64,000 bases of DNA from Silurus meridionalis (GCF_014805685.1 NC_060887.1:12959463-13023462); one strand, 5' to 3'. Shown: positions 46,368-57,650, counted from the first letter of the stretch. Notes: generated from the letters alone by a model not told the origin. Numbers and translations: made by a program.

Positions 46368-49300
46368 AAGAAAGAAAGCAAGTCACTCATTGTTAGAGCA
46401 AGGACATTTTACACTAAAATTTGTCACTTTGAAACATGGTTTAATGTTCAATTCAGTCTACCTGGTCCTTTTTTGCTTCTGTATTTTTCTTAAAACATAA
46501 CTCTGAATAAAGCTCAATAGTGCTTACTTTTAATCATAACTCAGCTATTAATTGTAACGCTGTCCATGTCTTTGACAAAGTGTGACTAAATATATTTTTC
46601 TTTACAACTTTCAACTGTCAGTTATTAGACATTTATGACAGAAATTAGACATTTGGCAGACTTGAAGGCACTGACGACAGCAAGTCTTAAACTTAGCTTT
46701 AGATAACATATTGGTGGCAATGTATGCATCTAATTCCGAAGGTGGCGGAGAGGCAACGCCAAGTAAAGTCCTAGCCTCTTAATTTGACATTGTTCCAGAA
46801 CAAAGTTAAAATCTACATGCATACGGTTTGTCTCAGCTTTGCATCATTTCATAGTTATTTAATCTGCATTACTGGTAAACATCATATTTTTTTAAATCTT
46901 CAACCTGTGTACTACATCTTAGCCATAACTATTGCACCATAACTGTACTGATTTCATTTAATTTATTTGCTATTTACACTACTGGTTGGATGCTAACTGC
47001 ATTTCATTAGCTCTGTTCTCATACTTTGACAGCGACAATAAAGTGGAACTTATCCTAACAACAGGATTCATCATTGAACATTATAATATCTTCAGGCAGA
47101 TCAACTTAAAGTTAAAACTGTAATGAATTCAGAACCTGATGTTCATAAGCTTGTAAGTTCCGGTTTATATACTTATAAATTATTTTGGACTACATGGTAT
47201 GCACTTAGGAAAAGGTAAATGATTTATAATCATGCTAGCGTGCACTTTTGAGTCTGGTTCCTCTCAAGGTTTCTTCTTCATGTCCTCTCAGGAAGTCTTG
47301 CCAAATTCATCAGTGGCTTTCTCATTGGGGATCAAATTTATAAGTGCAAAGTTACATTAGTATATTATACTGTACAGTGTACAGCAGTATTCTGTAGTGT
47401 GTTAATTATTTAACAAATTCAAGTACATGATTTATCAAAACAGAGCAATCTACACTACCCTAATATGTAAACTCTACAGTAAATGTATGTGGTAGCGGGT
47501 GCGAGAACTAGCAATGGTTCGTGAGTGGAGGGCGGAGCCAGACGCACGCCGTTATCCCAAAAAAACATGGAAAAAATGACGCGCTTTAACGCAGAGATAA
47601 CTGAACTGTAATCACTGGCAAGAGTAAGGCATTTCACAAGGTGGGAGATGCCTACACCCTAGCTCCGTCCCAATGTATCATACAAAAGTTTTAATGCAGA
47701 GCGAAAATTTACATGTTTGTCGTAATGCTATCATCATCGAAAGATCGGAAAAAAAAAACCGCAAGTCAAACCATCGTAACTTGGGGACTACCTGTAATGC
47801 ACTGTATATATTATGGGTGTAACGGTATAACGTATTCGTACCAACATTTTTTCTGTGCTGGTTCGGTACACGTGTACAAAGGAAAAAAAAATATTTATGT
47901 GCGGAACATAGTTACAATCCAAGTTCCTTCAGGAATGTATTAAGTGGTGGACCGAAAGCTTGTTTAGTCTCCACCTTGCACTTTGAGCACCTTTTTTTAT
48001 TATTACTATTAAACTTCAAAACATACACAACAATGCCAGGGGTATAAAAAAGAAACTAGAGTTAGCGCAGTGTCACTGTGGCTACTCGCGCCGTACCAGA
48101 AATAAGATTTGTCTAAAGAATCTATAGTGCTAGCGTTAGCACTATAATACTTGAATTTCATTTTTATAAAATATTATAAAATATAATTTAATATATTATT
48201 TAACCAAGCAGGCATTTTTAGTTCAAATTGTTTTAAAAAATGTAAACTGTTAATGATCACCAATATTAATTATAAACTGCATTAATAAAAAAACAATAAG
48301 CAGTTTTATGTTTTGCGTTTATTCCCCCTAACCTATACATATCGAAAATAAACCGAACTCTGACTTAGAAACCGAGGTACATAAAAAAAACGTGAATTTT
48401 GTGAACAGTTAAACCCCTAGTATGTATGTATGTATGTATGTATGTATGTGTTGGCTGCTTAGTGACAGTGTCCATTGATAAAAACAAAAGAGATGTGCTT
48501 ATCACAGTGTGCAGTCCCCATCCTAATCCAACACATCTACTCGGGATAATCAGTCTACACTCTTAACCAGGTCATCTCTGTTGTATTAGGCCTGGAACCA
48601 AATTCTGCAGGAATACGTGATCGCTGGCATGAGTTCTAAGACACATATGAAAGAAAAACGAGCTGTCGAAATTTGCAACCCAGAAACCACAGTGATGTAA
48701 ATGCGTCTCACCATTTGGAATATAAAGCTGCTCAGGACACCAGTGATGCTCCTTCCCATGAGCCTCAGCAGCAGGAACTGGATGATTATGCATAATGCAG
48801 AGTGATACACCTGAGGGCCTAAGAGATATGCAGAGGGAAGGTGTGTTAGGGCAATGAGGTGTGAAAGGGCAGCTTCACTTAACACCTTATGAACACGCAT
48901 GCATAACCATGCACGCAAAAAAACAGAGACAGAGCTAGAAGTGCAGGCACTAATTTGCCATCACACATATAACACAGAGTTTTCCATTCAGCTCTTTTGT
49001 CTAAAAGGTCTTGGAAATGTCTGCTGGGGTTTAGTCTAATAACGTAGTCATCCCCAGCCAGGGGCTCAGTGATAAAAGCTGATTTTCTTAAAATTCCCGG
49101 GAATCCGCCGTGGGATTGAATGTTCAGGAATGATAGGAATAACATTTTAAACTGTTTTCATTACGTTTTAAAACACTATTGGATTCAAGTGACATAGTGT
49201 CTAGATGAATGCACTAAGGTACCATAGGGGCTGCATCCAAAATTCGCAGAAGTCTTAGAACGTAAGTGTAGATAGATGGATTTTGAAAGTACGAATTTAT

Positions 49301-49840
49301 AAAAAAAAAAAAATAATAATAAAAAATACAGGAATTCTGTAAAATGATCATTTTGGGGTTGAAAGTCAAATTTCTACATTAAAACTACACATATAGAAAC
49401 GAATATGATGACAGGGGACACTCATGTAATACTCGTGAAGCCAAAGAAACAAAAGATCTCGCAAGATTCACCATTAACCATTACCAACACCCTGACCGGG
49501 CGAAAATAAAATGAATTTTAAAAATTCATTAATGAACAAGTATAAGGATCCAATTAATCTATTGAGAGAGCGTCTGCAGCTCTCTGCTTTTGGTGCACTA
49601 ACAAAAAAACAGCCTTGCTCATTATAGTTTTGCTTTTCCATCACCTTTCGAGTTTTCACATGACTGTAGTCATGGACACACATGCACATTCACAATTTCC
49701 CTACGTCTGTGCTTCGTAAATCCGTTTGAAAACTGTGAAACCTTCGTGTGAAAACGCAGGCAGGCAGCGTTAAGAGTAAATGGAGGACAAATTAAAAAAA
49801 ATAAAAAAAAATAAACGGCATTCAAAAACAACCAGGCAGA

Positions 49841-49910
<70 letters not shown>

Positions 49911-51062
49911 GCTGTTAAGCCCAGGGTTGCATTAAAACATAAAATAAGCACAGGTTAGTCAATAGTAAAATCATTTTACTCGAGCTGCACATTACTCAGT
50001 CTTAAGTCATGTCTCAAATCACACACTATGCAATCGGACTACGTACTTTGTACCAATCAGGTGCCAATCGTTTTTGTACGGGGTCGAGCACCCACAGTCG
50101 AAGGTATTTCGAATTTAGAAACAACATATTTACAACGTATTACCTAATGTCACCAAAAACTGGAGGGACCCTGTTCATCCTAATTACCCCACTGCTCTAA
50201 ATAGTTGGGAAAATCTGTCAAACTGCAGAATATCCTAGTGTATTGGAAATCTGCATGCACTTGAAGACAAGGCTTTGTCTAAATGCTGTGCCAGCAAGGC
50301 CTTAATCCTTCCTGCTTGTGGGTTTTACTGCAAAGAGGAAATCATTACCACAAGGTTAGGACCTTTCACCTAATTCATTCCTTCCTTTCTGTCTGTATGC
50401 AAAAGATCATGGTTCTTTCACTTAATATAAGGAAACATAAACCGACTGAAATGTTCAATCAATTTAAGTAATGAACATCTGGCCAATCGCAGTCATATGA
50501 CCTTGCTGAAAATCTCATTCCCGATTTAATTCCTTCTTTGCTGTTATAGAAACCTCCATTCTTCTGGGAGGGTCTCCACTAGATTTTAAGGCGTGACTGT
50601 GGGGGTTTGTGATCATTTAGCTACAAGAGATCAGGCACTGATGTTCGTGAAAAGTCCTGTTCCAGGTGTTCAGTGGCGTTGCGATCAGGACGCTCAAGTT
50701 TTTCCATTACCAAGTTGTCAAACCACTTGGCTTTGTGCTCTGGAGCATTGTCCTGCTAGAACAGGTTTTGGTCCTCTTAGTTCCAGCGAAGGGAAATTAT
50801 AATGTTACAGCATACAAAGACATTCGAGACAATTGTGGGTGCGATAATCAGGTGTTCACAAACTTTTTAGCATAGTTAAAACACGGAACCGTCTCCATTC
50901 TAAATCCCCAGTCCTCTCCCATCCTTTTTTTTCATTTCTGGCTCACCGAAGTTGAACACGGCCAAGGACAGGCCTGAAACGGCGTGGAATAAATGAATGA
51001 CAGATGGAGACTGATGGAACAGAAACCGCCGATACACCAGTGCAAAAGGATAACCTGTGAAA

Positions 51063-51105
<43 letters not shown>

Positions 51106-54100
51106 GTATTATTCAAAATCACAAAATAGATATTGCATCAATCATATTTGACAAGTTTAAATATACAACCATCACAAAGAGTGTCATTAACATGTTATTA
51201 ACATAAACACTACGCTGGTCTGCAATGGGTAATAAATGCGTCTGAACAGTGGAGTAGAGCTACTATTAACTTTACCTCTTGTACTCAATGGTGAACCATT
51301 TATTACTAAACAATAAAATCAACAAAAAAAAAAAAAGCATTTAGGTTCAAGCTGAGAACAATATTGTATAAATAAACACTGACAAAAAGCATCTATTAAC
51401 ACTGGTTTATTAGAGTGTGAAACACACTGCAAAAAAAAAAAAAAGTCATTTAGTCCAATTTATCAGTTCAATCAAAGGTGTATATACTACAAATAAAGCA
51501 CTTAAAGCAATAAAAGGACAATGGAAACTTCTAGGGGGAGGAAAGTAAAAGAGTGTTCCCTTTTCCAGAAAGCAATTTAATGTAATTAGAACTATGGGCG
51601 ATATTAAGGGTGATATTAAACTAATTAAAAATGCATTAAGTAACCGAGTAAGAATTACTGAGCTGGAAACGCTTTATAATTAAATGCAGCTTGTTACGAT
51701 TGGGTTTGAATGTGCCTGAGATGAAAGCAAAAGAAACGCGTGGCTTAAAATAAAAAATAAAAAAACATAAAATCATGAACTTTCTAGTAAAAACATGACC
51801 AAACTGAAACTTTTGAGGCCTGTTTCCTTCCACTGAATGAGACCTGAAATAAATAACTTACAGTTTTCTTTCCTTGAATTTCCAAAAGAAATCTAGTCAG
51901 GTAAAGACTGACTTAAAACAAACAAACACCAAACCAGATGTAATAAACCTGTTCAGGTTAACAACATTAGCATATGGGCAGTAATGCTAGCTAGAGAACA
52001 ACTGTATCTATCGACAACTAGCTAGAATTCTGAAGGTGCCTGTATCAGTGCACTGCTACTCTCTGTGTCTGAGTAACATTACTGGCCTTTGTACTAAAAC
52101 CTTACAAGGGTTCTTTAACCAATGACTGAAGACACCCTGCTGTAGTCATGCAACTCACCATAAACCAATGATAACATCTGACAGACTGAGAAACACAGCT
52201 TTCTACATTTTTTTGCAGCTTCCTGAAGCAAAACCTTCATGTGTCTTATGTAGTCTTAAGTCTTATGTATCTTGCGGCTCAACAGCAGAACTATTATAAA
52301 TGCTAGTCATGCCGGATGTTTGCTACGACAAGTTGCTGTAGGACGCAATTCAGTCATTTGTAGCAATGATAAATAAGTGAGCTTGGCAGAAATGAACCAT
52401 GGAGAAGGAGAGGACTGACATATATACATGATTGTCATACCAAAGGTTCACAACTTAATGCAAACCAAAAAGTGTCACTTCTTTAATTTGGTCTTTACCC
52501 GAGGCATCCTGAGGTTACGCCAGCTCCAATCGCGTCCGAAAACATTCAGAACCATCTAGAGACGTACCAGCGCCATTTGGACATGTGGAGTTTGGACACC
52601 GGACCTGAGTGTTTAAAGGCTCTGGCATGAAGAAGCTGGTGTTGGATTTATGATGATCTCAGATGTTGAGCTATTTTATGAGTTGCTCAGTAGCTCCTAG
52701 TTCCATAATCGCAAATGACTGTATAAGACTGTAGAAAGGACGTTACTCATAATCTTACATTCAAGTGCTCATGTTAGTTCTCACTCTCCAGTGTTCTGTA
52801 TTGTTTTAAAGACTATAATCACACTCTTCATATCAACCAAATGAGGATGGGTTCCCCTTTTGAGTCTGGTTCCTCCCAAGGTTTCTTTCTCATAACATCT
52901 AAGGGAGTTTTTCCTCGCCACAGTCACCACGGCTGCTCATTAGGGATAAATACAGATTGCTCACCTGTCAACTGTTACATTCTGTTAAGATGCTCTGAGA
53001 CAATGTCCGTTGTGAAAAGCGCTATAGAAACATACTTGACTTGACTTTATTCTAATGTGTTCTGTAATAAACCCTGGACAACATCTGTTAAGCAAAGGTT
53101 ATACTAGAGTCCTTACAAACATGTCATCGTTTTAGATAAGACGCATTTTACAAATCCTTTTCCTAGACACAAACGGAATAAGCTTTTCAGAAGTATGAAC
53201 AGCTTATCTGTATAGAGTCAGAAATTTCAGAGATTGACAATAATTATGATTTCAACTTTACTAATTCCCTACCTCCTCATGTAAAAATAACCCTGTCTGA
53301 ATAAGGCTTTACTTATAGCATTATATTCGGGAGTCACTGCATTCTGTCAAACTTTGGGGGGAACTGGGGTGATTTTATGAAAACACCTTTGGTTCTCTTT
53401 AATATTTGAAGACCGAGCGAGTCTGTGAAGAGCATCGCTAAAAGATTTGCATGGAGCATTGGACAAGCCTTAGGTGAGTCTGAAAACAACATGAATCCTA
53501 TAACTTTAAAGAAATGTTTTTTACAATTGGTAGAATTCAGTGACGCCACCAACAGCCCGTGATGTGAAACTGAATGAGAAGAGCTGAGGTGAAACTGAAT
53601 GAGAAGAGCTGAGGTGAAACTGAATGAGAAGAGCTGAGGTGAAACTGAATGAGAAGAGCTGAGGTGAAACTGAATGAGAAGAGCTGAGGTGAAACTGAAT
53701 GACATGGTGAAACTCGGCTGGCTTATACATAGTATCACAGGATTCCTGTCTGAAATTTCGAGGATCTTTTCATCCGTTCATATGCACCCATTTCTATAAA
53801 TCTGAATGAATTCAAGTCATACACAAAAAGTACAGTTTATACGCATTGTAAACATTGCGATCTAATTCGAAATACCTGTTCACATTGCGAACAAAACGCC
53901 TGCGAAAATACAATTAAAACGTAGAGAAACCTGCACTCTGCATGTCAAATTATGAGTCCTAATTCAAGATTATTACAGATCTACAACCCCATCAGTTGGA
54001 TCGAGCACGATCCTACACATGACGTATTGAATCGTGGATCTGATAACTACTGGAGTATTTGGTTATATGTAAACGTTGAATAATACTGTCTGACGGCATG

Positions 54101-54950
54101 GACACCCTGGCTACAATCCCTAATAATCTACAGCGAAGCATCCGGGACACATTTCCTTCACAGGAACGCCTACAAGAGAAGTGCCTGTATTTTTTTTTTC
54201 CATGCAGGCCCTGTTAGGTGTTCAACAACGTGCCTCGAAACAGATTTATGAGTCAACAGGTGTCCTTGTGCGAAGACTTTTGTAGAACTTTGATTAATGC
54301 AAAAGATGCATTGTATGCGCTCTCATTTAAATAGCTGGGTTTTAATGTTGACAGATAAAAACAGGTCATGAGAACTATTTAGAGCTCTAATATTGTACAT
54401 ACACAACAATGACCCCTATTCATTGGTAGCTCTATTTTTGATTCCTTTCCTAAGGATGCATGGCCATGTGTCAGGCCAAAGTCTACTCATGTCCTATAAC
54501 AAACTCGTCCATTAAAATCTCTCTGTCCAAAGTGTAAATCCGAGACAGACTTGATCAGAGATCAAGGCGTCAGAATGGTGAAGAGTTTGACTGTCATTCA
54601 CAACTACAAAGTGTCCATGCAGTGGGGGAGTGAGATTCATGACGCCTAGTTCTGACATCGTCCTTGTCGACCTCCACGTGTTTACAGCAGTGCCTTTCAT
54701 TTTCACCTGCTTTACCGGAAACTCATAATCGAACAGTCATCAGATCTTGCACATGATTGAACTACCAGCCCACTGAGTTACACTGTAACAGATCTGTGTG
54801 TCTGCGGTCAGATCATTTCCCTACAGCTGGACACGTGTACAGTTTGGTGCGTGGTGAAGACTTACCTATTAAAATTGAGAGCATAAGCCGGACTGCCGGT
54901 TCGGGCGAGCCTAAATATTCCGCCAGGTTCTCCGTCAAGTAAGCCGCCAT
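39850..54950 (-). CDS. lpcat3: Lysophosphatidylcholine acyltransferase 3 (MBOAT5), complete, 12 coding exons
   Basis: LPCAT3 is an ER multi-pass membrane enzyme that puts polyunsaturated acyl groups from acyl-CoA onto lysophosphatidylcholine and related lysophospholipids (Lands cycle). The exons join in phase from ATG 54950 to the stop at 39850-39852, giving 465 codons; human is 487 from memory, the difference lying mainly at the N-terminus. MBOAT catalytic positions are visible: Asn316 in SFNINTN and His352 in WHGLHSGY, 36 residues apart as in the human enzyme (Asn352/His388 as I recall it). Other family blocks are TGYYYTATDEYDIKWTMPHC, LSLDYYDGGK, GFSYFYGGFLVGPQF, YKYVTCW and KWDACANMRVW. 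The C-terminus KKEN fits the KKxx ER-retrieval signal. It lies between clstn3 and tpi1, as in the human block. Confidence 0.97.
40763..40918 (-). CDS. lpcat3: lpcat3 coding exon 11
   Basis: Acceptor GTTCCCTCAG, donor GTGTGT. It encodes 52 codons with YIVQQFIHWLFMGYPLAAFC and LFTYDKWLK. Phase 0 on both sides. Confidence 0.95.
41592..42622 (+). mobile_element. hAT-type transposon remnant with 8-bp target duplication
   Basis: Ends CAGGGGTGGCCAACC (from 41600) and GGTTGGCCACCACTG (to 42614) are inverted repeats. They are flanked by GTCTAACC and GTCTAAAC, an 8-bp duplication with one mismatch. The interior has a piece of a GTF2IRD2/ZBED-like hAT protein on the plus strand (about 41899-42230: MAGKNAQQKKNMKMN..., FFVERNGKSFCL), frameshifted. 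It is inserted in lpcat3 intron 10. Confidence 0.8.
41662..41834. repeat. Long imperfect inverted repeat inside the hAT element
   Basis: Arms of about 65 bp (41662-41729 and 41770-41834) around a 40-bp loop with only a few mismatches (ATGTGCGTGTTCGCTTC ... GAAGCGAACACGCACAT). Probably a foldback inserted into or formed within the element. Confidence 0.85.
42700..42912. repeat. Interspersed repeat, unclassified
   Basis: It contains 'gggcttgaaccgctgacctt' and 'agccttaaccgttaagcta', a motif often seen in fish interspersed repeats. A weak relative is at about 63770-63860. Class unknown. Confidence 0.4.
42992..43139 (-). CDS. lpcat3: lpcat3 coding exon 10, catalytic His
   Basis: Acceptor TACTGTGCAG, donor GTAACT. 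It encodes HIFKRLKFLGNK, FFLAIWHGLHSGYLLCF with His352, and EFIIVNVEKR. Confidence 0.96.
43237..43403 (-). CDS. lpcat3: lpcat3 coding exon 9, catalytic Asn
   Basis: Acceptor TAATGCAG, donor GTATAC. It encodes EGVCILSGLGYSG, KWDACANMRVWIFET and INSFNINTNAWVA, which holds the catalytic-type Asn316. Confidence 0.96.
44384..44470 (-). CDS. lpcat3: lpcat3 coding exon 8, 87 nt
   Basis: Acceptor GTTGTGCAG, donor GTAAGT. It encodes AQPFWYRCVYMLLWAKVNLY and KYVTCWLIT. Phase 0 on both sides. Confidence 0.94.
44571..44679 (-). CDS. lpcat3: lpcat3 coding exon 7
   Basis: Acceptor CTCTTCTAG, donor GTCAGT. It encodes IVPALKRFCLGSFFLIIF, then PYYPDSYFLSDEYE. Confidence 0.95.
44811..44989 (-). CDS. lpcat3: lpcat3 coding exon 6
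   Basis: Acceptor TGCATCAG, donor GTGGGC. It encodes SQLSAEQK, PSLLEVCGFSYFYGGFLVG and PQFTLRNYM. Ends in phase 2. Confidence 0.96.
46001..46038 (-). CDS. lpcat3: lpcat3 coding exon 5, 38-nt microexon
   Basis: Acceptor TTGTTATAG, donor GTAAGT. It encodes LSLDYYDGGKEP. Enters in phase 1 and exits in phase 0, so skipping would shift the frame. Confidence 0.93.
46212..46305 (-). CDS. lpcat3: lpcat3 coding exon 4
   Basis: Acceptor CTCTCAG at the end of a long (CT)n tract; donor GTACAT. It encodes YLLTGYYYTATDEYDIKWTM and PHCVLTLKLI. Confidence 0.96.
46306..46362. repeat. (GA)n microsatellite forming a splice acceptor tract
   Basis: On the transcribed strand this is (CT)n that runs straight into the AG of lpcat3 exon 4. 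Confidence 0.97.
46880..47068 (+). mobile_element. Non-LTR retroelement 3' tail
   Basis: 'ctgcatttcattagctctgt' then 'gacagcgacaataaagtgga' resembles the 3' end of fish LINEs. The opposite-strand version is at about 56960-57010. Confidence 0.5.
47255..47345 (+). repeat. Fish interspersed repeat (SINE-like), short copy
   Basis: 'gtctggttcctctcaaggtt' section shared with 52860. Truncated. Confidence 0.55.
47812..48419. mobile_element. hAT-like element
   Basis: It starts GGGTGTAACGGTATAACGTA and ends GTTAAACCCCTAG, imperfect inverted ends typical for fish hAT elements of the 'gggtgtaacggt' type. The inside has no long frame. It lies in lpcat3 intron 3. Confidence 0.6.
48420..48449. repeat. (TATG)n microsatellite
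   Basis: Short tetranucleotide tract at the edge of the hAT-like element. Confidence 0.9.
48712..48818 (-). CDS. lpcat3: lpcat3 coding exon 3
   Basis: Acceptor TATCTCTTAG, donor GTGAGA. It encodes YHSALCIIIQFLLLRLMGRS and FQM. Ends in phase 0. Confidence 0.95.
49085..49270. repeat. Dispersed repeat, copy 2
   Basis: Shares 'gtctagatgaatgcactaag' and 'taccataggggctgcatcca' with 17085-17375; shorter copy. Confidence 0.6.
49844..49909. repeat. (CA)n microsatellite
   Basis: About 64 bp of CA in lpcat3 intron 2. Confidence 0.97.
50530..50880 (-). mobile_element. Tc1-derived element, opposite orientation
   Basis: 'ccattcttctgggagggtct', 'ggagcattgtcctgctagaa' and the end 'aggtgttcacaaacttttta' match the family at 38295. 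Its right end is about 70 bp from lpcat3 exon 2. Confidence 0.7.
50947..51054 (-). CDS. lpcat3: lpcat3 coding exon 2
   Basis: Acceptor TTTTCACAG preceded by a (CT)n tract; donor GTGAGC. It encodes YPFALVYRRFLF, then VIHLFHAVSGLSLAVFNFG. Confidence 0.95.
51063..51102. repeat. (GA)n microsatellite forming a splice acceptor tract
   Basis: On the transcribed strand a (CT)n tract next to TTTTCACAG of lpcat3 exon 2. Confidence 0.95.
51103..52840. other. Part of lpcat3 intron 1, nothing recognised
   Basis: AT-rich intronic DNA with short poly(A) runs. No repeat family or exon-like segment recognised. Confidence 0.55.
52845..53048 (+). repeat. Fish interspersed repeat (SINE-like), best copy
   Basis: Contains 'gagtctggttcctcccaagg', 'agggagtttttcctcgccac', 'ggctgctcattagggataaa' and 'gaaaagcgctatagaaa'. 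Known to me as a very common fish repeat. Class not assigned. Confidence 0.65.
53564..53702. repeat. 25-bp minisatellite, 5.5 near-perfect copies
   Basis: The unit is GTGAAACTGAATGAGAAGAG plus CTGAG. Copies start at 53564, 53589, 53614, 53639, 53664 and 53689 (partial). No differences seen between copies. It lies in lpcat3 intron 1. Confidence 0.96.
54866..54950 (-). CDS. lpcat3: lpcat3 coding exon 1
   Basis: ATG in context AACATGG; encodes MAAYLTENLAEYLGSPEPAV plus RLMLSILI; donor GTAAGT after 54866, phase 1. The first ATG in a CpG-rich leader, so the start choice is good. Confidence 0.93.
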
Positions 54951-55250
54951 GTTTCGCACAGGCGGAAGTGGCGCTGCCGGGAGTTTCCGTGATTCTGTGC
55001 GGCGGCAGCTCGCGAGCTCACCGTTCTCTCTGTGTCGCGAGCTTTATTTTAACTCCACAACAACCGGAGCCGATGAGCTCTCCTGATCGAGCTGTGTTAT
55101 AGTATTTCTGTTCTCTCCTCCCCTTTCTCCTCCTCCCATCACCCTCCTGCACGGCTATCAGCGCTTCCGCACTTTCGTAATAACGCTCTCATTCATTGCA
55201 ACACAGAGAGCTGAGAAACACACACCCCGGTGTGTTCACGTGAGGTCTTC
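54951..55250 (-). promoter_or_regulatory. lpcat3: lpcat3 promoter, CpG-rich
   Basis: CpG-dense DNA directly upstream of ATG 54950. An ETS-type motif GCGGAAGTG lies at 54962-54970. A perfect palindrome AGCTCGCGAGCT is at 55007-55018 and a second TCGCGA at 55035-55040, the core of CGCG-type promoter elements. No TATA box placed sensibly. Typical of a housekeeping CpG-island promoter. Confidence 0.7.
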
Positions 55251-55329
55251 CCAAACTTTCTCTTTTCACAAATAAGTTGCTCTAGTCGCGGTACATTTGT
55301 GTGATGAATACAATCAAAAGAACTTTTCG

Positions 55330-55644
55330 TCTCATTGCTGAAAAAAAATATATTTTATTGATTTTTTTTTATTATTGAATCTGCGATCAAATCTTTGATA
55401 CCTTTAAATAGACCACGCCCCCCCCTCTCGACTGTTTATGAAGCCACACTGAAACAAAGTATTCCAACCAGCAAATAGACCACGCCCACTTCAGCCCATA
55501 TATGGATCGTGTTAAATCTCTCAGTCTTCCCACCGGGTAAATAAACCACACCCACTTTTACACTCTATCACAGAATACAAAAGTATAATTATACTATAAC
55601 ATTCTTTAAAAAGATATAAAATAATTATGAGCTGCTTCGAAAAA

Positions 55645-55705
<61 letters not shown>

Positions 55706-56050
55706 CAGTAACAACATAAACTTTATTTTTACCACAATTTTTTTCAATTTATGAAGGCAGCCATATTGGAAAAACCTGCCTAAAGCCTTCCATTGACTTT
55801 CGTCTCTTTGCTGAAAAAATATATTTTATTGATATATTTTTTATTATTGAATTTGCGATCACATCTAAAGATACCTTTAAATAGACCACGCCCCCTTTTC
55901 GACTGTTCATGAAGTCACACTGAAACAAAGTATTCCAACCAGCAAATAGGCCACGCCCACTTCAGCCCATATATGGATCGTGTGAAATCTGTCAGTATTC
56001 CCACCGGGTAAAAATAAACCACACCCACTTTTACACTTTCAAATACAAAA
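55330..56050. repeat. Duplicated ~240-bp block with CArG boxes and CCACGCCC motifs
   Basis: 55331-55564 and 55800-56040 are direct repeats with small differences. Each has 'taccTTTAAATAGACCACGCCC', a second CCACGCCC, the perfect CArG sequence CCATATATGG (55496-55505 and 55967-55976) and CCACACCCAC. A (TA)n tract at 55648-55700 separates them. May be a tandem repeat of an unknown mobile element or a duplicated regulatory block. Confidence 0.85.
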
Positions 56051-56849
56051 TCTCTTAGTATTTCCACCGTAACCACGCCTACTATGACAGTACCGAGTTG
56101 TTGGGTTAATACAGAAACTCAGCAGGTATTACTGTAATAAAATAAATTCTGGCTTTGCTCGGATACAAATTTATCACACGAATATACAAGCTCTTATATA
56201 TAATTAATTTAGAAATAACTTACTTCAGTCCTATCCATTTCTATCCAATATTATATTGAATCAAATGAAATATGATACATTGATGCAACTGGGTACAAGA
56301 ACATTTATATCTATCATTGACACCAATAAGGGGCTTCTTCAAATGAAGAAACCTTCTGGACAAATACTAAAAGAGCAAATTTTCCAACTTGAGAATCGCT
56401 CGTGCGTCATGTCCCAGTAGGTCGGACAGTCTACTCGGTCATGGTATATGCGCTGTGTCGATGGTGAAGAATAGTTAAATATTGGTATGCATTGTGAATT
56501 TGACAGTTAATACTCTTAGATTTATGTAAGTGCTCACGCAATACAACAATTCCACATCAAAATGTTGTAATCGATTCTCAACTTAAACACCATGCACGCA
56601 GAGTCTTATGGGTAAGAGACAGATCGCGTGACGTCACTCCGTATAATGGCTGTCATTTGTCGAGAAGAGGAAGTAAAAGCAGATGGGCGGGACTTAGACA
56701 AAGTATAGCCAGTCAGGGAAAAAAATACAAATTACAGAAACGGTGATTAATTAGGCATAATTTTATTGTTGCACAAGTTAAATAATTATACTAATAATAA
56801 CTATATATACTATTACTTTATAAATTAATAATAATAATAATGAAAAGCC

Positions 56850-57130
<281 letters not shown>

Positions 57131-57232
57131 GTGCAGAGATGTGTGGACATCATTAAGAACCTTTGCTATGTTTCCACACGGACAGTTAATGAGGTGATAC
57201 CGGAGAAAGTGCACCTCTTCAAGTCAAGAAGC

Positions 57233-57233
<1 letters not shown>

Positions 57234-57304
<71 letters not shown>
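57234..57304. repeat. (TA)n microsatellite
   Basis: About 70 bp of TA. Confidence 0.97.
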
Positions 57305-57306
<2 letters not shown>

Positions 57307-57604
57307 CATAGACATTTTACAGATTTGAATAATGTATTGTTTTTATCTGTATGATCAATAAAGACAGTCATTTAAGTTCGAGTCGCCATTATGAGGGAAA
57401 AACCCACAAAACGCCACCTAGAGGGTTAATTGTGTAAAACATGGCGGATTTGTTGTTTGATTTGAGACTTTGTGCAAAAATAAAACAAAAGTTTACTGAT
57501 TAAAATTATTTTTCGGTGGAGTTTATTTATTTATTTTATATCTAAGTAAAAAAGGGACGTCGTGAATAAGTGTATGTTTTGCTGGAGGTTTTAATTTCGC
57601 CTCT

Positions 57605-57611
57605 TTTATAT

Positions 57612-57650
<39 letters not shown>

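Noticed and set aside
53334..53738. 134-codon minus-strand frame with repeated serine/phenylalanine units
   Set aside because: It is the 25-bp minisatellite in lpcat3 intron 1; the unit is not a multiple of three and there is no start or splice context.
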